Shown here: piece by piece, positions 32,387 through 37,070 of the stretch
How the letters are laid out: each line of letters opens with the position of its first letter
How positions within the stretch are numbered: the stretch's first letter is position 1
Source of the DNA: Phascolarctobacterium sp.
GTDB taxonomy: Bacteria; Bacillota; Negativicutes; Acidaminococcales; Acidaminococcaceae
NCBI GenBank assembly: GCA_019417125.1
Contig: DXVZ01000113.1
Location: 518 to 37,587 of the forward strand
Length of the DNA: 37,070 nt
Reading direction: 5' to 3'
Position numbers and translations under genes: made by a program
The notes under the pieces: generated by a model
Databases searched by the model: none
Told to the model about the DNA's origin: nothing
What the model saw: the letters and a program-made list of their open reading frames with translations, nothing else

Positions 32387-32415
32387 TTGTATAATATTTA
32401 TAAAAATGTTAAAAT
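32387..32415 (+). promoter_or_regulatory. Promoter of the MATE exporter gene
   Basis: TTGTAT (32387-32392), a 17-base spacer and TAAAAT (32410-32415) lie in the 102-base gap before the gene. The start region is followed at once by a repeat element. Confidence 0.7.
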
Positions 32416-32423
32416 GAAACTAC

Positions 32424-32443
32424 TGACTGACAAGTCTGACTGA
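32424..32443 (+). repeat. Direct repeats TGACTGA downstream of the MATE promoter
   Basis: Two identical 7-mers at 32424-32430 and 32437-32443 have a 13-base period, placed around or just after the expected transcription start. This could be a regulator-binding site. The element is too short to identify. Confidence 0.4.
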
Positions 32444-32465
32444 TTAATGACAGGCGGGGATAGTT

Positions 32466-33815
32466 ATGAAAAATATGACGGAAGGCGAACCGCTGAAGCT
32501 GATAATACCGTTTATGGTGCCGCTGTTAATCGGCAACGTGTTTCAGCAGCTGTACAATATTGCCGATATAATCATCGTCGGGCGTACGATAGGCGTTGAA
32601 GCCCTGGCGGCAGTAGGCGCAACCGCGCCGCTGTTTATGATGCTGGTAGTGCTTACGCTTGGCATGAGCGGCGGCTTCAGCGTCGTTACGGGGCAGCTGT
32701 TCGGTGCGGGCGATTTGGACGGCGTGCGGCGCAGTGCGGCGATGTCTGTAATGCTGTGCACTATGTTTGTCGTTGTTATGATGATTGCGGCAATTATATT
32801 TATCGACCCGATGCTGGCGCTGATGAACATACCGCCGGAGTTGTATGACGACGCCAAAAGCTATGTTATGATAATTGTATATGGGCTTATTTTTATGATG
32901 GGCTACAATATGCTGTCCAATATTTTACGCTCTTTGGGCGACAGCAAAACGCCGCTGTATTTTTTAATCGTGTCAACGCTGTTAAACATTGTGCTGGCGC
33001 TGGTGTTCATTATTAACTTTGGGTGGGGAGTGCCCGGCAGCGCGCTGGCGCTGGTAATAGCGCAGGGTTTTTCCGGGCTTTTGTGCATTATTTACATTGC
33101 CAAAAAATTTCCGGCGCTGCATTTGCGTTTCAGCGATTTTCAATGGAATAACCGTTTTGCGTGGGAACATATCCGTATGGGGCTGCCGATGGCAGTACAG
33201 TTTTCGGTGCTTGGCTTGGGCATGATTATTATACAGGCTATCTGCAACCGCTTCGGTGCGGAAACTATTGCCGCGTTTACTTCGGCGATGCGCATTGAAC
33301 AGCTTGCTTTGCAGCCGATGATTTCCTTCGGGCTTGCTATGGCTGTGTATACGGCACAGAACTTTGGTGCGCGCAAATTTGGGCGCATCAGCCGCGGCGT
33401 AAAAAAATGTTCGCTGTTGTCGCTGGCGTTCAGCTTGTTGGCGGCGGTTATAATGTACTTTTTTGGGCAGGAAATGATTGGCGTATTTTTGGATAACCCC
33501 AGCCCGAAAGTTATGGCGCAGGCAGAACAGTACCTGCATTTAAGCGTGCCGTTTTACTTCTTTTTAAGCCAGGTATTTATTTACCGCAACTCGGTGCAGG
33601 GCATGGGCATTTCGCTGATACCAATGCTTTCCGGCATTATTGAACTTTTACTGCGTTCGCTGGCGGCGCTGTACCTGACGGTTGATTATGGTTACACCGG
33701 CGTTTGCTACGCCAGCCCGATTGCCTGGGTAGGTGCTTCGGTATTTTTGTTTGCCAGCTACCATTACTTTTTGCGTGTGCTGGCACGTAAAACTTTAGGT
33801 TTTAAATTAAAATAA
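32466..33815 (+). CDS. MATE family multidrug/sodium antiporter
   Basis: This 449-residue exporter has 12 hydrophobic segments. The paired MatE domains start with PLKLIIPFMVPLLIGNVFQQLYN-type residues and NIADIIIVGRTIGVEALAAVGA, and the second half has GLPMAVQFS and RIEQLALQPMISFGLAMAVYTAQN. Family members extrude cationic drugs or metabolites using sodium or proton gradients. It has its own promoter and a possible operator. The M20 peptidase gene follows after 20 bases, probably cotranscribed. Confidence 0.94.
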   Translation: MKNMTEGEPLKLIIPFMVPLLIGNVFQQLYNIADIIIVGRTIGVEALAAVGATAPLFMMLVVLTLGMSGGFSVVTGQLFGAGDLDGVRRSAAMSVMLCTMFVVVMMIAAIIFIDPMLALMNIPPELYDDAKSYVMIIVYGLIFMMGYNMLSNILRSLGDSKTPLYFLIVSTLLNIVLALVFIINFGWGVPGSALALVIAQGFSGLLCIIYIAKKFPALHLRFSDFQWNNRFAWEHIRMGLPMAVQFSVLGLGMIIIQAICNRFGAETIAAFTSAMRIEQLALQPMISFGLAMAVYTAQNFGARKFGRISRGVKKCSLLSLAFSLLAAVIMYFFGQEMIGVFLDNPSPKVMAQAEQYLHLSVPFYFFLSQVFIYRNSVQGMGISLIPMLSGIIELLLRSLAALYLTVDYGYTGVCYASPIAWVGASVFLFASYHYFLRVLARKTLGFKLK

Positions 33816-33835
33816 ATCATTAGCGGAGGTGCTGT

Positions 33836-34960
33836 ATGGAAAACAAACAGATGCTGGAGGAGTTTTTAGAACTGGTGCAGATTCCGGTTCATTCGCGCAG
33901 CGAAAGGCAGATTGCCGATGTGCTTAAAGCCAAGCTGGAAGCTTTGGGGCTGGAAGTAACCGAGGACGGCACCGGCAGCAAAATCGGCGGCAATGCCGGC
34001 AATATCTGCGCGGTGCTTAAAGGCACGGCAGACTGCGAACCTCTGCTGTTTTCGGCGCACATGGACCGTGTTGCCAACAACGGCGCGATTAAACCGGTTG
34101 TAGACGAAGCAAAGCAAATTGTACATACCGACGGCAGCACGATACTTGCGGCTGACGACGTGGCAGGTATCTGCATTATTTTGGACGCGCTTCGCAGGTT
34201 AAAAGCAAGCGATAAACCGCACGGCGATATTGAAGTGGCTTTCTCCGTTTGCGAAGAAATGGGCATTTTGGGCGGCAAGCATTTTGATTTCAGTAAATTT
34301 CGCGCTAAAAGCGGTTTTGTATTCGACGCTGAGGGCGATATCGGCGGCGTAATGATTCAGGCTCCGGCAAAGTGCAGCTATTGCTATAAAATCCACGGCA
34401 AAGCTTCACACGCAGGCGAAGCTCCCGAAAAAGGCATTAATGCTATACGTGCCGCGGCGGCGCTGATTTTGGCGATACCGGATAACCGCCAGAGCGTAAA
34501 TTCTACTGCCAACATTGCCTCCGTACATGCGGGCGGCGCGGCGCTGAACATTGTGTGCGACTACGCTGAAGTTAACGGCGAAATGCGCAGCACGGACGCA
34601 GCGGAGTTTGACGCGCTGCTGAAAAAGTATGAAGAAGCAATACCTGTAATCGAAAAAGAATACGGCGTAAAGATTGAATATTCTTCGGATGTTCTTTACA
34701 AAGCGTTCAGCTTAAAAGAGGACGGCAGGGCGGCTGCACTGACGGCAGCTGCACTGCGCAAATGCGGCATAGAACCACGCTTTGAAAAGAGCGGCGGCGG
34801 TATGGACGCCAACCACTTTAACGCCAACGGCATCGAAACCGTAGGTATTACGGTAGGTTACTTTAACTGCCATACTGGTGAGGAATACCAAAAATTGCAG
34901 GACCTTTACCAATGCGGCGAACTGGCGGCGCAAATAGCCTGGCTTGCTGCGGAAAAATAA
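33836..34960 (+). CDS. Peptidase T-like M20 family metallopeptidase
   Basis: This 374-residue two-zinc aminopeptidase or dipeptidase is of the peptidase T-like M20 group. The metal site is visible as SAHMD (His, Asp), LAADDVAG (bridging Asp), CEEMGILGG (catalytic Glu and zinc-binding Glu) and FDAEGD. A C-terminal His occurs in NCHTGEE. The dimerisation domain includes the KIHGKASHAGEAPEKG insert. It is likely to trim short peptides in the cytosol. It follows the MATE exporter closely and ends at a hairpin terminator. Confidence 0.9.
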   Translation: MENKQMLEEFLELVQIPVHSRSERQIADVLKAKLEALGLEVTEDGTGSKIGGNAGNICAVLKGTADCEPLLFSAHMDRVANNGAIKPVVDEAKQIVHTDGSTILAADDVAGICIILDALRRLKASDKPHGDIEVAFSVCEEMGILGGKHFDFSKFRAKSGFVFDAEGDIGGVMIQAPAKCSYCYKIHGKASHAGEAPEKGINAIRAAAALILAIPDNRQSVNSTANIASVHAGGAALNIVCDYAEVNGEMRSTDAAEFDALLKKYEEAIPVIEKEYGVKIEYSSDVLYKAFSLKEDGRAAALTAAALRKCGIEPRFEKSGGGMDANHFNANGIETVGITVGYFNCHTGEEYQKLQDLYQCGELAAQIAWLAAEK

Positions 34961-34966
34961 AAAATT

Positions 34967-34998
34967 AACGGCAGGGTTTAAAAAACTCTGCCGTTTTT
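34967..34998 (+). terminator. Terminator after the M20 peptidase
   Basis: The stem AACGGCAG/CTGCCGTT (34967-34974 and 34988-34995) is followed by T residues. The convergent flavoprotein gene ends about 30 bases beyond. Confidence 0.85.
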
Positions 34999-35029
34999 GC
35001 ATATTTGCTTATTTAATTTATAAGTAAAA

Positions 35030-35647
35030 CTACTTAATGAAATGGGTCATAACCAGCGGCTCGCGCATCGGCAGGCCGTATTTTTCTTTGCCCAGCGCAA
35101 TGCTCTTAATTAAAAAGGCCATATTTTTGCCCAGCGTGCGCATGGTTTGCAGGCCTTCCTCGTCCTTGCGCACATCGTCCGGCGTAAAGCCGTGTACGCT
35201 GTTCCAATACTGGCTGGAGGCAATGGGCATATTGCTGATAGTGAAGTATTTGTTAAGCTCATCAAAAGTGGCAGAGCAGCCGCCGCGGCGTGCGGATACA
35301 ACGGCAGCGCCGACTTTCATGGCTTTATCAAAAGGTGTGCTAAAAAACAGCCTGTCTAAAAAGCTGATGAGGTTGCCGTTGGCAGAAGCATAGTATACCG
35401 GCGTGCCGATAACAAGCCCGTCAGCTTCGGCAAATTTGGGCGCAACTTCGTTAACAATATCGTTAAAAAGGCATTTGCCTGTTTTTTTGCAGCTGCGGCA
35501 GTCAACGCAGCCGCGGATTGCCTGGTTACCGACAGTAACGATTTCCGTTTCAATGCCTTCGGCTTCCAGTGTTTTAGCAATCTCGCTGAGAGCGGTATAA
35601 GTGCAGCGCTCCGGTTTGGGGCTGCCGTTTATCAAAAGAACTTTCAT
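35030..35647 (-). CDS. Iron-sulfur flavoprotein (Isf-like) / NADPH-dependent FMN reductase family
   Basis: This 205-residue flavodoxin-like protein has the FMN-binding start MKVLLINGSPKPE and a later GTPVYYASANG loop. A compact C-x2-C-x2-C-x5-C motif occurs at Cys47, Cys50, Cys53 and Cys59, the ligand pattern of the [4Fe-4S] cluster of iron-sulfur flavoproteins of anaerobes. It probably shuttles electrons in redox or oxidative-stress chemistry; the reaction is not known. A strong AAGGAGGAG site precedes the ATG, with a promoter at 35683-35710. It is transcribed toward the origin, unlike most neighbours. Confidence 0.88.
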   Translation of the reverse strand: MKVLLINGSPKPERCTYTALSEIAKTLEAEGIETEIVTVGNQAIRGCVDCRSCKKTGKCLFNDIVNEVAPKFAEADGLVIGTPVYYASANGNLISFLDRLFFSTPFDKAMKVGAAVVSARRGGCSATFDELNKYFTISNMPIASSQYWNSVHGFTPDDVRKDEEGLQTMRTLGKNMAFLIKSIALGKEKYGLPMREPLVMTHFIK

Positions 35648-35682
35648 AAAAAAACTCCTCCTTAAAATTACTGCTAAAACTA

Positions 35683-35710
35683 TTATAGCACATTAAAGCA
35701 TACTTTAAAC
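35683..35710 (-). promoter_or_regulatory. Promoter of the Isf-like gene
   Basis: Minus-strand extended -10 TGCTATAAT (hexamer 35683-35688) has TTTAAA (35705-35710) 16 bases upstream. It lies 35 bases before the ATG. Confidence 0.6.
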
Positions 35711-35776
35711 AAGCAAAAGAGAAGTTTTAAAATTTAATTGCAGCAGATATTAAAAATAAATTTGGATAAAACTTGT

Positions 35777-36823
35777 TTATTTTTTTATATACCGGCTGGA
35801 ACGCCCACCGCCGGTGCGTTCAATAAGCCCGTTTTTAACCATATTACCCAAAACGGCTTCTACGGTAGTTGGGCTAACATCCGGTAAAATGTTGCAGATT
35901 TCTGCCTTGGAAATTGGCGCTAACGCATTAAGCACAGTTGCTTCAATGCGGGCTTTTTTGGTAACGCGCCCGCTGTTTACAATGGCAAAACGTTTATCAA
36001 GCTCTTTATAACACATATACAAAGTAGTTAAAAAATTCTGCACAAATGCAAAGTAATCGTTTTGGTTATTTTCCCATCCTTGTGAAGATTCTTTTAAAGT
36101 GTCGTAGTATAAAAATTTAGCGCTGTTAATCTGTTCTTCAAACGAGATATATTTACCGACATCAATACCGGTTTTATACAGCAACAGCAGTGATAACAGG
36201 CGCGACATACGTCCATTGCCGTCACGGAACGGATGTATACAAAGAAAATCCAAAATAACGCAGGGGATTAAAAGTAATTGGTTAATATTGGCATTGTCAC
36301 GCGCATCAAGGTAGGCAAGTTCAAGCTGTTCCATGGCGGCAGGTGTATCTGCTGCCGCGGTAGGGCGAAAGCGCACTTTACGGTTACCATTGTGGTCAAT
36401 TTCTAAAATTACGTTATCTTCTGTTTTGAATCTTCCGGCGAAATCTGCACCGGCATAAGCTAACATTATTCCGTGCAGGCGTAAAATACTGTTTACGGAA
36501 AATTGTATATTACTGTAATGTAGGTGAATTTCATTCAATGCATCGCGGTAACCGGCAATTTCTGCTTCGTCATGGTTCAGCGGTGCGCTATTGCGGTTTA
36601 CAATAGCGGCAATACGGTCATCACTGGTAACAATGCCTTCAATAGCGTTGGAGCTTTTTACCGACTGTACTTTGGCAATGCTTTCCAGTCCGGAAAAAAT
36701 ACTTTGGTTAGTTTCCTTGTGCATATCCGCCTTGGCGGAAAGAGAAGCAATGTTAGCAGTTAAATTAACGAGATTGGCTGGCAGAAGCCCGTTCGCCAAA
36801 AAGCTGTAATCAAATTTATGCAT
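35777..36823 (-). CDS. Class II Fic-domain AMPylase with C-terminal winged helix
   Basis: This 348-residue Fic protein has the motif HPFRDGNGRMSR (residues 197-208), which carries the catalytic His197 and binds the nucleotide. The N-terminal inhibitory helix reads SSNAIEG (57-63), with Glu62 matching the [S/T]xxxE[G/N] motif; in this class it keeps AMP transfer switched off. The C-terminal 60 residues form a winged helix-turn-helix (about 290-348), suggesting DNA binding. Family members AMPylate host or self proteins such as GyrB and ParE, but the target here is unknown. AAGGCGG lies before the ATG. The promoter is overlain by paired inverted repeats, pointing to autoregulation. Confidence 0.92.
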   Translation of the reverse strand: MHKFDYSFLANGLLPANLVNLTANIASLSAKADMHKETNQSIFSGLESIAKVQSVKSSNAIEGIVTSDDRIAAIVNRNSAPLNHDEAEIAGYRDALNEIHLHYSNIQFSVNSILRLHGIMLAYAGADFAGRFKTEDNVILEIDHNGNRKVRFRPTAAADTPAAMEQLELAYLDARDNANINQLLLIPCVILDFLCIHPFRDGNGRMSRLLSLLLLYKTGIDVGKYISFEEQINSAKFLYYDTLKESSQGWENNQNDYFAFVQNFLTTLYMCYKELDKRFAIVNSGRVTKKARIEATVLNALAPISKAEICNILPDVSPTTVEAVLGNMVKNGLIERTGGGRSSRYIKK

Positions 36824-36849
36824 AGTAAAACCGCCTTAAAAAGATTAAT

Positions 36850-36878
36850 CTGCATATATTTTAGCAGATTATATGCAG
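36850..36878. promoter_or_regulatory. Operator 1 of the fic promoter
   Basis: The inverted repeat CTGCATATA, 11 bases, TATATGCAG spans the -10 and spacer of the candidate fic promoter, so binding here would occlude RNA polymerase. The full arms are 11 bp and perfect (36848-36858 and 36870-36880). Confidence 0.7.
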
Positions 36879-36886
36879 ATATGCAA
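36858..36886 (-). promoter_or_regulatory. Candidate fic promoter
   Basis: Minus-strand TTGCAT (36881-36886) and extended -10 TGCTAAAAT (hexamer 36858-36863) are 17 bases apart. The ATG is 34 bases downstream. Confidence 0.6.
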
Positions 36887-36892
36887 AAGAAA

Positions 36893-36921
36893 CTGCACAT
36901 AAAATTTAACTTTATGTGCAG
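36893..36921. promoter_or_regulatory. Operator 2 upstream of the fic promoter
   Basis: The inverted repeat CTGCACATA, 11 bases, TATGTGCAG has the same geometry and half-site as operator 1, 43 bases away and just upstream of the -35. It could instead act as a terminator hairpin for a gene beyond the window, since TTTCTTTT follows on the minus strand. Beyond it (36922-37056) I see no gene. Confidence 0.6.
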
Positions 36922-37056
36922 AAAGTGGAAATAAACTAAAATATTTGTTAATCAGTTTATACAAAGTATATTTTGAAGTGGTTCAGTTTTTTTATTAAAA
37001 GTATAGTTTTTTTCATATTTGTATTGATAATTTGTACAAGTGTTATGTAATGAAAC

Positions 37057-37070
37057 CTGTCTCTTATACA
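37057..37070. other. Nextera/Tn5 transposase adapter remnant at the contig end
   Basis: The final 14 bases, CTGTCTCTTATACA, equal the start of the Nextera transposase adapter (CTGTCTCTTATACACATCT). They are almost certainly library sequence rather than genome. Confidence 0.85.

Noticed and set aside
1..37070. tRNA, rRNA, CRISPR or insertion-sequence elements
   Set aside because: I saw no cloverleaf-type tRNA sequence, repeat-spacer array or transposase in the window.

Overview
The window is the replication-origin region of a low-to-mid-GC Bacillota chromosome. Gene order, the RemB, Noc, DUF721 and DUF4446 families and the absence of a long YidC N-terminal domain fit a Negativicutes-type organism (Acidaminococcaceae/Phascolarctobacterium-like); that placement is an inference from memory. 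The right edge ends in 14 bases identical to the start of the Nextera/Tn5 transposase adapter, so the window probably reaches the end of an assembled contig.

oriC lies at about 15449-15696, between dnaA and dnaN. It has a cluster of DnaA boxes, a run of TAG trinucleotides (DnaA-trio) and an AT-rich unwinding stretch. Genes to the left run leftward and genes to the right run rightward, so almost everything is co-directional with replication. The exceptions are a small secreted protein (5054-5632) and the flavoprotein/Fic pair at the far right (35030-36823), which face the origin.

Left arm, from the origin outward: dnaA (behind its own promoter at 17197-17225), dnaN, yaaA, recF, a DUF721/DciA-like protein with a zinc ribbon, remB, gyrB, a small unknown gene, thiamine pyrophosphokinase, a TSUP permease and gyrA form one tightly packed run. 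Beyond it are the convergent secreted-protein gene and a four-gene operon: a GlpA-like FAD dehydrogenase, a GlpB-like FAD/NAD oxidoreductase, a DUF1667 four-cysteine protein and an AgcS sodium/amino-acid symporter. The window starts inside an unknown membrane-protein gene.

Right arm: rpmH, rnpA, yidD, yidC and jag/khpB come first, behind a consensus promoter. They are followed by mnmE, mnmG, rsmG and noc, then three extra genes (a membrane-anchored Lar-like zinc ribbon protein, an FMN-dependent hydroxyacid dehydrogenase and a YbaK/EbsC editing domain), then parA and parB with two parS sites. After these are DUF554, DUF4446, a PHP phosphoesterase, a fumarylacetoacetate hydrolase family enzyme, a YczE-type membrane protein, a MATE exporter and a peptidase T-like M20 enzyme. 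The last genes are an Isf-like iron-sulfur flavoprotein and a Fic AMPylase whose promoter is overlaid by a pair of identical-geometry inverted repeats.

The core theme is replication initiation, topology, segregation and nucleoid occlusion (DnaA, DnaN, RecF, GyrAB, DciA-like, ParABS, Noc), with tRNA modification and membrane insertion. The accessory genes handle transport and redox metabolism.
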